From contig VZSF01008947.1 of assembly GCA_013398295.1 (NCBI GenBank), forward strand, positions 55,942-119,941: DNA of 64,000 nucleotides. The letters run 5' to 3'. Within the stretch, counting starts at the first letter, position 1. Each line of letters starts with the position of its first letter. The notes under the pieces were generated by a model, which had not been told where the DNA came from, searched no databases, and was given only the letters and a program-made list of their open reading frames with translations. The position numbers and the translations under genes are program-made. This document shows, one piece after another, positions 48,501-61,387 of the stretch. Source of the stretch: Chionis minor (Eukaryota; Chordata; Aves; Charadriiformes; Chionididae).

Positions 48501-50299
48501 AGCCCTGCAGCTTGTCTCATTTCCTGGGGTACATGCCAACATAAACTATCTCAGATGGACCTGGAGCATGACTACCTGGGCACCAGAGGCCTCTGTTGTG
48601 GTTTATGTTTGCGATCTCATTTTTGTAACAATTGATGCATGCTCTGTATTTGTCTATAGATCAGGGAAGTGGTCAACATTTAATGATGCACAGACAGAGA
48701 GCCAAGTGCTGGATTCAGAGACTGCAAGTGCAGAGGGGAGGAGCTGTGTGGCCCTCCACTCCCCATCTACCGTACTTCTGTAGGAACATGTTGGTGTGTC
48801 ATATTTGTTCCTCAAATGACTTGAAGATCCAAGCCAGAAGAGGTCTGTACATCTTTCCCCTTTCTCCCTCTATGCAATGTACCTTAAGCTATACCCTAAA
48901 AGAAGTCTCTGGTTACATTCACTGCGTATGGAGTTTGATGCATCTTCGTAACTCATTTCTCAGCCAGGGTGATCTGAAATGGCCGAGCTGAAAACACCAA
49001 ACCTTGAGGAAGGTGTGCTAGTCCCAGGAGGAAGGCTGGCTGCTCCTTCCTGCCCTGCCCTGGCTGTTAGCATTATCCCTTGCTTCTGCAGCTAGCAGTC
49101 CTCAGAGCGCTGCTTCTCCCTGTTGGTTCAGTCTGGGCAGTGCTGGTGATCTCCTCTCGCAGGGCACTGGGCATGTTCTGTCCAGGGGACAGGAGAGAGC
49201 TGGGCAGAGCAGCCAACGTGAGTCTGTGGTCACAGTGCTGCTAGAAACAGCCTGGTGCCACTGTGCTGTAGCCATTACATGTCTCTAAGGGCAAGGTTTC
49301 ACTTGGCAACTGACACCGAAACAGGGGGTTCTGAAGGTAGGTGTCCACCAATGTCTGAGGTAGAGGGGAAGTGTAGGCAGCTCAGCATGCAGTCGTGCTT
49401 TGGGAGGGGAGGGGGGCAGCAGAATCCCTCTGCACGCTCTGCTGTCAGTTCCAGTGAGATCTCCATCATGTTAGTGGGAGTTGAAGTGGCTGGCTCACAT
49501 GGGAACCTGCATTTTGACACCTAGATTTGGTATCTCAAACTGAATTATGCCAGGGGAATCGCATCAGGATCTGCTCTCTGGAGAACATGCTCATCCAGCT
49601 CTGGGCTGGCTTATGGACCTGGAAGCCAGTCCCAGGAGTGCTGTGAAAGCTGGACTGCTCTCCACAGCTTGCAGTCAGCCTGCTTTTGTAGCTTGGGTTT
49701 GGGGTGTCTGCAGTCCCAGCTCTTTCTTGGCATGTTCCTAGGAAAAGCCCGAGGCAGAGTGCCCAGATGGTGCCCTAAGCACTCAGTAAATGTCCTCACA
49801 GTCACTCCTATGTGTCCCTGCAGGTAAACAGCACGGGAAGACATCAGATCTGGGCTTGACTATTCTGTCAGGCTGCTCTACGTGGCAGGCTGGTGCAGAT
49901 AAGACCAAAATCTGAGTCCTTTCCCTGCCTGAATCAAGCCACCCATTTGAACCTGGCCTTCTACCTCCTGGCTATCTCCTGCAACCCTTAAACCCTGACA
50001 TCACTTGCTACCTCTGTCTTCATCCCAATGACATTCCATTGCCTTTATATAGAGCCTCAAGAGAAAGATGCTGAGTGGTAGGCTTAGATATTAGGCTGAA
50101 CCTGAGTAATGTCGCACAGAGACTGCTTCAGCAGCTGGTCTCAGGGCTAAGTGTCAGATCTGTCGCCAGGCTCTGCCTGGTGGCAGGAGAAAGTTGAGTG
50201 ACAGCTTCTCCTTCCTCTTTTGGGGTTGAGCCTTAAGTTCACAACACACCCCTAAACTTAGAAAGAGACGGTATTTCTTGAAAGTCCCAACTCAGCTGC
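45551..50299. other. Non-coding, GC-richer stretch
   Basis: Several frames up to 136 codons (48134-48544, plus) overlap each other and the other strand; none shows a domain. A G-rich run GGGAGGGGAGGGGGG lies at about 49405-49419. No repeat family or RNA gene was recognised. Confidence 0.5.
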
Positions 50300-50470
50300 C
50301 ACACCTGTGCATGAAACCAGTTGTCCTCACTGGTCACTGTGGTCCCAGCGTGTAGCACTAGTGTAAGTTTGTTGTCCACTGTCTGCATGTGCTCTCCTAG
50401 TGCCTTCTGGTGCCTTGCACAAAACCAGGCATGACCTCTGCCCGAAGGAATTCAACCAGGCAGTGAGATG
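50300..50470. repeat. Possible worn interspersed repeat
   Basis: The run CTAGTGCCTTCTGGTGCCTTGCACAAAACC-like at 50398-50428, followed by a 'CTCTGCCCGAAGGAATTCAACC'-like stretch, resembles the 'low-value summary' ends of old LINE families of amniotes (L2/CR1-like). The match is short and by eye only. Confidence 0.2.
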
Positions 50471-53400
50471 TCTAGCTGCTAGAAAATCACCTGCAATTAT
50501 TCACACCCTCAAAATTGCAGGAGCAAAATGAGAGCCTGCTTTTCAAAATCAGCTCCACGATGTGTCTGCAAAGTATATAATCTCCACATAATTCATCAAC
50601 ACCATTAATCTAAACTCCTAGGTACTGAGCTCAATAGCGCATGTGTTTTCCATGTGTGTGTAATATCAAACAAACCTATGTTTAACTTGTCAGAATATAA
50701 TCAACTTCCATTAATTACTTCAGTATGAAGTCTACAGTACCAATGGTTTTTCATATAATCACTCAAAAAGCTTTTATTGGGGAGCTAAACAGCTCAATAA
50801 CACTAATTAATTGTGTTTCTTGGACAACTAAGATTGTATAAGTGGAAAGGTGGTTTTGGTACATTTCCCACTACATTGATTTTCACATTTCTGGAACGCA
50901 TTTCCCCATAATAGTCATTAGTGTACAGAGAGAAGAGTTGAAAAGGTGCGGTAGAAGCACGGCATTCCTGAAATATGATTTGAGATTTGTACAGGATCTG
51001 CACTGTTTGCCAGAAATTCAAACTCTGGCAAATAACTTAGCCTTTCTAGGCTGTTTGCCCAATAGGCCAAGTGAAAAAAACAGCAAACCTAAAAATCTGC
51101 CAATATTTATGTACCAGCGTGTGATTCAATTGTTTTATTGCAGAGTAAAAGTGACACGAGAGAGAGAGGAGGAGGACGGAAACTCTGCAAGTCTGGGGGA
51201 AAAATATGAAGCATTTGAATGTTAGTGTTAAAGAATTTTAAGACCTTTAATTAAACCACCCCAAAACTCACAAGCTCAACAAAACCGAAAGAGAAAGAGA
51301 GCAATTGCTCTCCTGGGGCTTTCAGGGCTTTACTTCTACACATAGTTTTCTAATTCCATGTAGAGGAACAAAGAATGTGCTTTTCCCACCTGAGAAGTGT
51401 TTTTTGGTGATTCATGAAGCTTTCTCCTTGTCTGAAGCAGAGATTTCTCAGTTACGTACCCCAGGGCTGTGCCGTTGCAGAGCGGAAGGGAGCTGGCTGG
51501 GAGGGGGGTTGCTAGTGGGGAGCGCATGAGGCCTAGGGAGCATTTCGGATCAGCAGGATCTTACTCAGTGTTGTGTGTGTATGTATTTATATATTTGGAG
51601 TAAATGAATTGTTGCACTCAATGGCATGGAAAAGTAAATAACAGGCCTCTCTTGGCTGGAGCATGAATGCTGGTTGTGGGTTTGGATTTGTGCATCAAGG
51701 CTCCATTCACTGCTGGGTTTTATGTTTTCAGGCCCTCTGTGCAGCTCCAGTCTTATCTCAAAAGCACCATCTTTTTGTCTACACAAATACTCAGCAGCAC
51801 TCAAAATACAAATCTTCTTATCCACGTGTTCATACCTTTGAAGTTTCCACCCCCCGTCATCATAAAATACAGATCCTACTCAATGGAAATGTATGGCACA
51901 GTCAGTGCCTTGATAAATCAAGATCAAAGTGTGCTTAAATCCCATGAGATTATTCTAATTTAGTATCTTACTCTTCTTCAGTAGTAAACATTACCACAAA
52001 GAAGTCATCATTTAGTCCTGCACCTTATTGAGCCAGGCTCTGGAAAAGTCAATCCTATCCTGAAAAAAAATTCCTCTACAAGGTGGCAAACATGTTTTGG
52101 GAAGTGCAAGGGGGGAGGGAGAAAAGTTGCAGAAAAATGTATTGCGATGGTTTAGGGCTTTACATTTTCCCTTGATCTGAAAGGCAGAGTTAATTCAGAC
52201 CTATAATTTACTGAGGAACGAAGTCTGCACCTTAATTCACTAGTTCTAAGAAAGTAATTAAATAATTAATAACACTAACAATTGACAGGAACTGGAACTT
52301 CCACTGCTGTGTTGCTTTTGCTGGTAATTTGAAAAATAGGTGGTCCAGCAATTCTAAGAAACAGAGAAAAAAAATGTCATTACAAATATCCAGACTGTAA
52401 TTTCTTAAAAGACTGATTACAGTTTCATGACGTTTCACTGCCTTTCACTCTGACTATGGAGTTAATGGTATATTCTCCAGGCAGACCTCTCAAAAGCTAT
52501 TTGATAAAAAGCTGGTGCCAAAAGACAGACAACAGTATCTGTATTATGTGTTGCTCCTGGGAGGATCTCATGAGACGTTTCTGCCATTTCTGTCAGTATG
52601 TTTTCACAAGTCCATTTTTGCAGCTCTTGTTAAAGGAGCAGATACAAGAAAATGGATGTTGGCCTAAATAGAGAACTAGACTTGTAGTCTCACTGAAATA
52701 TTGGCAAGTCACAATCAGTGTCTCTTTAATTCCTGGCACCTGGTACCAGGTGGAGGTGGAGGGAGAAATCCACGTTCTGTCACTAACAGGTAATGTCCCA
52801 TGTTGGTCAGATCTTTTAGATATAGGATATTTGACTGGTTTCCATCCTCCGGTTTTCAGTAGTTTAGTTTAATAACCAGCTTGCATTAAGCACTATTTGT
52901 GACATTCCTTTTTGCTACCTTGAGAGCCAAAGCCTATTTCTATCATGCTGCACTTGGAACAATTTCAGGTTTCATCATCCTCCTGAACATTTCTGATCAC
53001 TTATGTGAGTCTTTTGCATCAAGAATAACTCGTTCGGCACACACAAACAGTTGGATTGTCAGTCTTTGCAGTGAACACCTTGTGAATCATGTAGCTGGCA
53101 AAGGAAAGGGATTGAATTTGCTACAGTCACTGGATCTGATACAATGGTAATAAAATTCTTGTCTCCTTTGTATCAAAAGTGATTGTTTATCTCTTTGGCT
53201 AATGGAATTGCCGGTGCTTGCAAAAAAAATATAATCTTATCTCAGTGAGTATATGCAAGTCTTAAATTCTGATTTACTTTCCCCCTTTCTATTTCTGGCT
53301 CAGTCTCCATCTTGGTACATAGCTTGACTTTGCTTTGCCTCCTACTCCCGCCTCCCTATTTCCCTATGCACTAGTTTCTTTCTGAAGTGAGCTGCTTATA

Positions 53401-54454
53401 CCTAGAAACATATTCAAAGTGTCCCTTTGAGTCAATATACCAGGTCTTTTCATACCCAGCAGAGCCTTCCTTCTGAATGATCCATCTTGTCACATAAGGA
53501 ACATTCCTGGTGTTTTTTCACACATCCTGCTGGCCTGCGCACTCTCGCAGAGCAGCTCTGGGGATTCTCCGGCAGCAATTTCCTTGGCTTTGTGGCGCAG
53601 AGTGCGATTCCCTACTCAGACTGCAGGCATTAGTTTTCCTGTTAGTTAGTGGCATTGACCGCAAACCAGTCTGTCAAAAAGGGTGTCAGTTAACATGTTC
53701 AGCAACCCTTTTTGAAGCTTGAGGCAAACTGTGAAATAATTTCTTCCCCTATTGGCATCTTTTGTGAAACTAGAATTTCTCAGCAATCACCAGAGGCTCT
53801 GGAGCAAGTGTTATTTGAACCAGCTTACAGAATCCATTCCCGTGTTTTTCTTTGTGGTCTGTCTGCCTGTGTCAGGCTCCAGAACACAGTGAAAACGTTC
53901 AGTCTCTCATGATACTGAGTAGAGGGAATGTAGGCTAATCCTGCAATGCAGCCTTCAGAAAGCTCATTGCAGGAACTCCAGATTCTGCTCAAAACAAACA
54001 TACCTTCTGGAGTGTTCCTGCCCAAGTGTTTTCTATGGAGGCCAAAAGTACTTACAGATCCTTCAGGAGTTGTTCCATTGCACCTAACTGGAAATTTCCT
54101 TGCTTTCTTCTTCTGGCATTTTAACTTTCATGTTAAATGTACATCCTTCTCTGTCAGCTTCCATGTTTTTAAAGTCTGTTGTCTTCCATCTGGGAGCCAC
54201 TTTTGTCCTTTATGTTAGGCTCTGAAAGGCTGGGAAAGTTAAACAGCCTCCAATGGATGGCTGCCCAGTCTCCTCTGCTGGCTGGCTGGTGGGATCAGAA
54301 CTCGCTGTCCTTCCCCTCCACTCTTACGCCTGGAATGTAAACACAACTCCCAAAAACAGAGGAATAAACCAGCTGCTATTCACTCTTTTAACCATCTATT
54401 GAGCAACAGACCTCCATGCCATGTTTATAAGGCAGACTGCTGAAATGGAAAATA
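50471..54454. other. Non-coding stretch, no gene seen
   Basis: AT-rich at 50480-50900 with homeodomain-type words (CCATTAATCTAAAC, CCATTAATTACTTC, ACTAATTAATTG), which may be an enhancer-like element. A 127-codon plus-strand frame (50842-51225) has no recognisable domain. A TG/TA-rich patch lies at 51570-51597. Nothing else was recognised. Confidence 0.45.
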
Positions 54455-55560
54455 AGGGCAGGGAGGTGACCTTGAAGGGCAATCCTGTCCCAAAGTAGGA
54501 TCAATTATGGCTATTTAATTCCTGATTAATATGTCTCTAACTTGTTCTTAAAAAGTCTTCAGTGATGGAAAGTCTACCGCCCACACAGGCAACATACTCC
54601 AGTGCTTCCCCATCTGATCCCCCTTCTTCTGTTGGCATGTTCTGCCCAGTAACTCATCTACCATATTCTTTGCTGCAATTAAACCCCATTATTACTTCAT
54701 TGTACTATGGTACAAAGAACAGGTTACATCCTTCAGCTCTCCGTTGGCCACATGTACCTGAAGATTGTTATGTTCTCTACGCTTAATAACCATAGATTAA
54801 TCAGTCTTTCCTTCCAGAGCTCCGTGTCTGTGTAGTTCACAACTTTTGTTCACAGGCCCTTGCAATACAGTTGATTAATTCTGTTATTTTTCAGGCCACT
54901 TCTCCAATGTAACAAGGTAACTTTGAATTCTAACCCTGGCCTCTGATGTACCTGCAAGGAGAAACAAGTTGACAACAAAAAAAAAAATCCAATGAGATTC
55001 TGCATTGCAGCAGCTCCACTTTTTTCTGCTCAAGGCGACCATGAAGAACAGCAGAGGCAGAGGGACCTTGCCCGGGCAGCAGCAGCCAGAAGCCTTTTCT
55101 GGGCTATATGCCCCCAAGGAACTGGTTGTATAAAACTAGCGGCACATATCCCACAGTTGGTGAACCTCTGCTTTATTCCTTTAGCTAAGCTCTTGATGAA
55201 AATACTGAACACAAACAGCCAAGCACAGACCTCTGTGAATGTCCTTGATGCATACTTCCATTTTGACAATGAGTCCCTGATAACTTCTCTGAATATGAGT
55301 CTTCAACTCATTTTGTACACTCTTGACAGTAATTTCAGCTCCATGATATTTTCTCTGCTTATTTATGAGAATGTCATGTAAGATGTTGCCAAAAGCCTAA
55401 CTAGAGTCCCAGTAGCTGGCTGATCTACTGCAAATCTTCCCTACAGTTTGCTCTACTGCCACAGAAGGAAATCTAATTGGCTTGATGTGACTTGTTTACG
55501 AGAAGCACATGCTGACTGTTGCTTCTAGCACCTTGCTGTTCTCTAGGTGCTTATGCACAG
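54455..55560 (-). mobile_element. Ancient CR1-family LINE, rearranged, minus strand
   Basis: The plus strand shows the antisense of an old sauropsid CR1. At 54540-54620 comes the 3' part (AGTGATGGAAAGTCTACCGC, CAACATACTCCAGTGC). At 54870-54960 comes a segment further upstream in ORF2 (CACTTCTCCAATG, TTTGAATTCTAACCCTGGCC). At 55185-55560 follows the next segment (TCTTGATGAAAATACTGAAC, TTTATGAGAATGTCATGTAAGATG, CACATGCTGACTGTTGCTTCTAG). The order is collinear, with one internal deletion around 54790-54860. About 180 bases (54962-55140) do not fit CR1. All frames are riddled with stops. It is much more worn than the CR1 copies at 4.5 and 60 kb, so it inserted far earlier. Identification is by eye from several separate matches; boundaries are approximate. 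Confidence 0.7.
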
Positions 55561-58500
55561 CTTGACTGGCTCTTCCTGGAGTTCCCTGAGACATCAGCCA
55601 ACTGTCTGGATTTTCCCAGTTTGTCCCTTATGCAGGTGAGTGGCACATGTTTTGGAGAAGTAGTGGACACCCTTGTGCAGTGCAAACAGCCAAATATGGG
55701 GCTACTTATCCTGCCTTATTGGATCAAGAGCAGCTACATCTCTTGCTGCCCTGCTACACGCATTGCAAAGAAGGTGTGGGCAGGATCTGGGTACAGGTGA
55801 GCCTCAAGTGTTTGTTTTGGTGGTTTCCTGGTTGATCTGCAGGGACTGGAGAAATAGGTGAAGCACAGATGAGGGGAACTTGTCTGCATCTTAGAGCACT
55901 TTGCCTATGCACTTCCCTCCTGGCTGGGTCGGTGCAGCAGTGCCTCAGGCTGGAGCGATGCTGAACCACCAGCACCCAGGGGCTCGCTGCTCTGCGTGTC
56001 TGAGCTACAGCCTCGCTGAAGTGTGGTTCTCACCTGAGCAATGGGAGCCACCAAAACAAACTACTGAAAGTAAGACATCAAAGTATGTTGCCAGGATTCT
56101 CAGTAAAAGGTGAAAGCCGGCATCTCTGGGATCTTTCATGCTCAAGTGGAAACCAGTATCAAAGCTCCACTGGTTTTCATGAAAGAGGAATTCAGCACAG
56201 GGGCTGTGACATTTAAGACTTCTCAGATGAAAAAGTAACAAGTTCTCCTGGTTCTACATAAGACTATTTTTCTTTTCATTCTCATTGAACAGGTTAAAAA
56301 AATTACACTTAGCATTTGGTTTCCATGCTACCATTTTGTTGCTGTTCAGGGAATGCAGCAAGAAGCAGCTAAGTATTAGTTTACATAATAATGTTTCCAC
56401 ATGCTTGTATTTAATTTCCAGTTGTAAATCCAGGTTCCACCAAATCCCACTCTCGTGCTGGTATATGTCCTTGTGAAACAGATACAGGGAGTATTTCATG
56501 TTATAAATCGAGTATAGAGTTCCCACTTCAGCTGCCCATTAGGAAATTGCAAAAAGATTGCAACCTTCTTGTATTTTTTTTTCCTGAAAGGGAATCTGAT
56601 TGATGCTTCTTAGAAGGTGTTTGATATTGACTGTATTACACAGAGATAGATTTTATAGTAAACACTTTTATTGCAAATAGCTTTGTATGAGATAGCAGTT
56701 AACAGCAATGTGGTTTTCTAGGAACTAAGACCATAAAAGCAAGCTTTTATTTAAAAGGTGAGGGAGAGTGGGTAAATAGAACTTGTAACGGTATAACACT
56801 TCACACACTTCAAAGTGACAAAACCACTGGACTTTCCAGAGTCCCCTCCAATTTGGCCCTGGGCATGGCGTGATGGGGTTATGCCAACCTGGGCAGGCTG
56901 CTCTCAAGAAGACCTTTCTATTGCCCACCTTTAGGCACCTTGCTCAGCAGAAGTCAGCTTCAGGAGTGTAGTCAGGGGTTTAAAAAAATGGAAATTACTA
57001 AGATTTTCTTTGCTTTACATCTTAAAATGTGGAGAGCCACTGTTGGCTGTTTATTTTTTTGACACATTTTCACTGCCAGTGAATTGTTGCAGCAAATCTT
57101 GGACCACTTTGTGTTTTCTGGTTGCCATTACACTGCTCAACGCCATCTGAGAAATGCATTTATTATTGCTGTTGCAATCTCTTTTTAAGTGATACGGGTA
57201 CCATCTTTATTCTGAGACCTCTGCTTTCTCTTCCTTTCTTTAATATTTATGATCAGCACACATGAACTAGCATCACACGGGTTCTTCCATTACCACACTT
57301 GGTGTCTGCTCTCCAAGGATGAGTAGTACCAGCAAAGACTATCCCCACTGTCTTCATTTTCTGGCCTAATACAAATTCTTTTAATTGCTCCAGAAAGTAG
57401 TAAAAGTCTCACAGTTTCCCTTAAACCCTTTCCCCGCCCCCCCCCTCCAAAGGCAACAGGGCAGTCATACAAAGGCGATCTACAGCAAAATCCCCGTTGT
57501 GCTTGCAAATGATTCAGCATAAAAACTAACTCTCAAAATGAAGTACCAAGATAGAGACTTCTAATATCCACAGATCACCATGCAAAACTGCTCCCATTTT
57601 CAAAACACTAAGCATTAAAAATTCTTCCATGTAACTCTGGAGGGTGTATTTTTCCATCCTGTAGATATTTGAGATGTTAAAACTTTCTTGTTTTAAATTG
57701 GGTTGGAAAGTGTAAATATATAAACAAATGAATATGAATAACCAAAAGAACATTTTTAAAAAGTCAGTAAACATAATTTGGGAACCTCAATATTTTGATA
57801 AGTTTCAGTGTTTTCTGTTTTGGATTTGAATTTGACCTTCTTTGCTATAATGATCTTACATTTAAAGAAAAAAATCTTGAAAACTGGACTTTTTCATTTA
57901 AAAAAATAAAGACATTTGGGGGCTTCATCATCTCCAAGCTTTCTTAAAAGAAATCCAAAGAAATTAAATGCAGTTGTCCTGTTCCACAAAACGTTTCCAC
58001 TTTGCTGACCTGGCATTTAATTTGCAAAGATCTAGCTGAAATGCTGCTGACCACTTTTCACGACTACATTGGCTGGTGTTGAGTATTTTAAAATCCGGCC
58101 ACATATTTTGTGGCTATTTCACAAGATCCCCGAAGTTAGATTCACATTTTAACTGCTGCCCAAAGCATTTAGCCATGTATTTCAGCTAAACACCCTCACG
58201 CCTCCCTGTCAATAGAAGGCTGGCTTCATTTTTCTCTGTATGTGAAGACAGCAAACATGAATGGGAAATGTACTGTTGAAGAGGAACCCATCTGCAGTGA
58301 AAGCACTGAAGCCCTCAGCGTGGCGTCTATGGGTCTGATGAACTCTCCTACCACACCGGCACAGGCCAGCATTGTCTTTTTCTGCACGACTTCTGGATTT
58401 CTTCTGAACGTGACGAGCACACTTCACAGCTTTCAGGTCTGGCTGACAATTTCTTAAAAAGGTGCGAAAAAGGAGCTTAAAACCACTGACAGTGAAGATT

Positions 58501-59841
58501 CTCATCCTCATACCAGTTAATAGGAGGAAGATTGGACAGCTTTACTGAACATCCTCAAGCCACAGGGATGGTCATGAGTAAAACATCTTAACTTACACCT
58601 GAACTTCTACATCCACAAATTCCTGGACTGCAAGGAGTCTTTTTAAGCTGGAAAGACACATTTTCCTCTTCCTAATATGAGGTTTTCCAGGTGCTTCAGT
58701 GTGGTCCTCAGCTGATGTTGCAAAGAACTGTAGGTAACGGGGGCCTGAGCCCAGCAGCTCTCCTCATAGTGTGGGACATAATGTCTTGTTTCTTGAGAGT
58801 GTGGTTGGTCTTCCCTGACTTTAGCTGTGTCAGGTTTGGGTATCTGGTCTCTGTTAGCTTATTCTCCTGCTGCAGTCAGTGAAGAGATGGAAGGGCTGCA
58901 GAAGGTGATGTCTGCTCTGGGACATGTGCCTGAGTTCCAATTTTAAATTATGTTTAACATCAGATAGTTACAGTTCCTTACATGCATCAAACTGAGCGTG
59001 CCACTCACAAAACAGCATCTCAGATGGGATGCTCATCTCACATTCCCTGATGCTCGGAGCATCCCCAGGGGAGAGAACCAGCTCCTCTGCACGGACTGAA
59101 CCCAGGACAAGGATTGCTTGGGCTCACACAGGAAGCCTGTGGCAGAAAAGGGCCTGCACTCCAGTTCTTCACCAACAAACTTTCTTATGCTCAAGATAAC
59201 GTGCCTTTACCGTAAAGAAAGAAATGTCCCTAATTTGTGGTTATTTACAGCACTGTAAATCAGGCACATGCCACGAAGTACCAATAAAAATTGTTTAAAA
59301 TCAGCCTTAAATAGCTAAACTCTCAACAGCAGCTCATAAAATGAGACTTGGCAGTTCTTAGGTAGTTATGGTTAAATTGACAGTCCTTTTGGGAGTTAAG
59401 ATAGCCAAAAGCAGTAGTAGTTAGGAGTGAAGTGATAGATGGTGGAGGTTGTTGGTTGAAGAGCCTCTATTGCACACTCCTGAGACTTCATATGTTCACT
59501 GGCCCTGGGCTGGGAGAAGGGAGATACCAAACTTTGTCACTGAACACCAGCTTATTGAATCATATATCCTTCACCTATATGGTCCTAGAAACTGCAAAGC
59601 CAGAAGAAGGAGCTTTGGTGTGAAGGATCTCATTGCTGTCTGCATGTAACAGGAGACTTTTCAGGCAGGAAGAAAGATAGAAGAAGAATCAAGTCCAAAA
59701 CAGGCTGAAAGGAAAGTTAAGGAAATCTGAAGAAGGGACCAACACCACGAATGAAAAAAAAGCCCATCCATAAAGAAACCAGATCTCAGCTCCTTTTAAA
59801 CAGTCAGGTGCGCGAGTTATATGAGCCTCAAGCCAGGTCTA
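55561..59841. other. Non-coding stretch, no gene seen
   Basis: AT-rich over 56230-58200, with a C9 run at about 57437-57445. Several short open frames, at most 100 codons, show no domain. The part at 57000-57200 is free of repeats and could be conserved non-coding DNA, which cannot be judged here. Confidence 0.45.
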
Positions 59842-59879
59842 ACTTCCGCTGCCAATAACCACTTCCACTGCCAATAACC
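59842..59879 (+). repeat. 19-bp tandem duplication
   Basis: ACTTCCGCTGCCAATAACC (59842-59860) is followed directly by the same 19 bases with one G-to-A change (59861-59879). It is a simple duplication by slippage; the single difference lies at a CpG, which suggests deamination after the event. Confidence 0.95.
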
Positions 59880-60235
59880 CAAGCTGACATAACAGCAACA
59901 TTAAGGAGGTTTGGGAGGGGTTTTTTTTCTGTTGCATTAGGCATTCATGTCTCTTTTCCACTTCTTTTTTTTTTCCTCCTTTTTTTCACAAGGTACTTGT
60001 ATTTTAGCCAACCTCCTCCCTTCTTGTTAAACAAGAGGAGTTTCAAGATGGGGCCCAAAACTAAACACTGGCTCAGCAACCCAGCACTGTGAAAGCCATG
60101 GGTTTGGGTCTCAATTCTGCTGCTAATGGGGATTGAGCACAGCCAGACGCTGGCAAACTGGCTTGTACAAGATGAACTCACATCAGGCTGGGTTCCTGTA
60201 GCCTCCTTTGCAGCATGTCAAAGCAGTGCTCTCAG

Positions 60236-60731
60236 GCAACAAAGATAAGAAGGACATGGACCTATTGGAGCAAGTCCAGAGGAGGGCCACTAAGGTTATC
60301 AGAAGGCTGGAACACCTCTTCTATGAAGACTGGATGGGAGAGTTGGGGTTGTTCAGCCTGGAGAAGAGAAGACTCCGGGGAGACCTTATAGCAGCCTTCC
60401 AGTACCTGAAGGGGATCTACAGGAAAGATGGGGAGGAACTCTATCAGGGATTGTAGCAATAGGAAGAGGGGTAACAGTTTTAAACTGAAAGAGGGGAGAT
60501 TTAGATTAGGTATTAAGAAGAAATTCTTCACTATTAAGGTGGTGAGACACTGGAACAGGTTGCCCAGAGAAGTTGTGGATGCCCCATCCCTGGAAGTGTT
60601 CAAGGTCAGGTTGGATGGGGCTTTGAGTAACCTGGTCTAGCGGAACGTGTCCCCGCCCATGGCAGGGAGGGTTGGAACTAGATGATCTTTAAGGTCCTTT
60701 CCAACCCAAACCACTCTATGATTCTATGATC
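60236..60731 (+). mobile_element. CR1 LINE 3' end, 5'-truncated
   Basis: The plus strand encodes the last part of CR1 ORF2: motifs [16 protein letters not shown] and [15 protein letters not shown] in one frame up to about 60450, then a frame break, and RFRLGIKKKFF, HWNRLPREVVDAPSLEVF in the next frame to the normal ORF2 stop at 60638-60640. The 3'UTR has the usual GTTGGAACTAGATGATCTTT words and ends at 60713-60731 in two ATTCTATG-type units. Only about 500 bases of a roughly 4.5-kb element remain, the typical 5' truncation. ORF2 would normally supply endonuclease and reverse transcriptase for retrotransposition; this copy is dead. It is less worn than the CR1 at 4.5 kb. A 9-base inverted repeat, TACCTACCT / AGGTAGGTA, follows at 60756-60778. 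Confidence 0.95.
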
Positions 60732-61019
60732 ATGCTTCATCTCACTTTCCTGCCCTACCTACCTAGGCGAGGTAGGTATTTCAACAGAGCAGCTCCCAAC
60801 TATCAGTGTCCTTCTACACACAACAGCTCAACCATGTAGAGCAGTATTTTTGTCCTCTTTGAAATGCTGCATCAAAGCACAGAGAAATTTGAGGACATTG
60901 CTGTGGACAAGTGAAGGCATAGAACAGCATTAGAACAAGCAATGGTTCAAAAGATGCAAGACGTATTCGCATCATGCTGAGTCCAGTCCACGCTCTGCTG
61001 GGAACCTTGATGTAGCAGT

Positions 61020-61387
61020 GTCCAGGTTCCAGCAGGGACAGGGTTAATCTCTGTCCAGGACACAGGTATTCCATACCACTTGACACCATGCCCAGTACTA
61101 GGAGAGCTGGCCGCAGAAGGGTTTGGAAGTTGCTGCTTGGGAGTGCGCTGTGGCTTCCCAGTCCTGGTGGGTGCACGGTGGGAAGGTAACCCTGTTTCTA
61201 TTCTACATTCCTCTGCCAGTGTTATTGTTGTTGGGTTTTTTTCCTATTTTCCTTTGCTGCCCTGTTAAACTGTTTTTTTTATCTCAACCCACAAGTTTTG
61301 CCTTTTTCTTCTGAGTCTTCCTCACTGCTGAGGGCTGAGTGAGCAGCTGCCTGGTTCATTGTCGCTGGCTAAAGCCAAACCACAACA
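61020..61387 (+). mobile_element. ERVL-type endogenous retrovirus LTR, 3' part
   Basis: The 3' half matches the LTR tail found in many bird ERVL (class III) copies: a T-rich stretch with repeated TTG/ATT words (61220-61255), TTAAACTG followed by T-run and ATCTCAACCCACAAGTTTT (about 61265-61298), a GGGCTGAGTGAGCAGCTGCC segment (61331-61350), and the terminal AAACCACAACA ending at 61387. Upstream, GGTATTCCATACCACTTGACACC and ATGCCCAGTA fit the U3 part. The usual poly-A hexamer is changed to GTTAAA (61264-61269) and the TATA region after ATGCCCAGTA is lost. No TG start or matching inverted 5' end was found, so the LTR is truncated at its 5' side, and no internal retroviral sequence follows. It is a solo, inactive relic. 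Confidence 0.7.
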
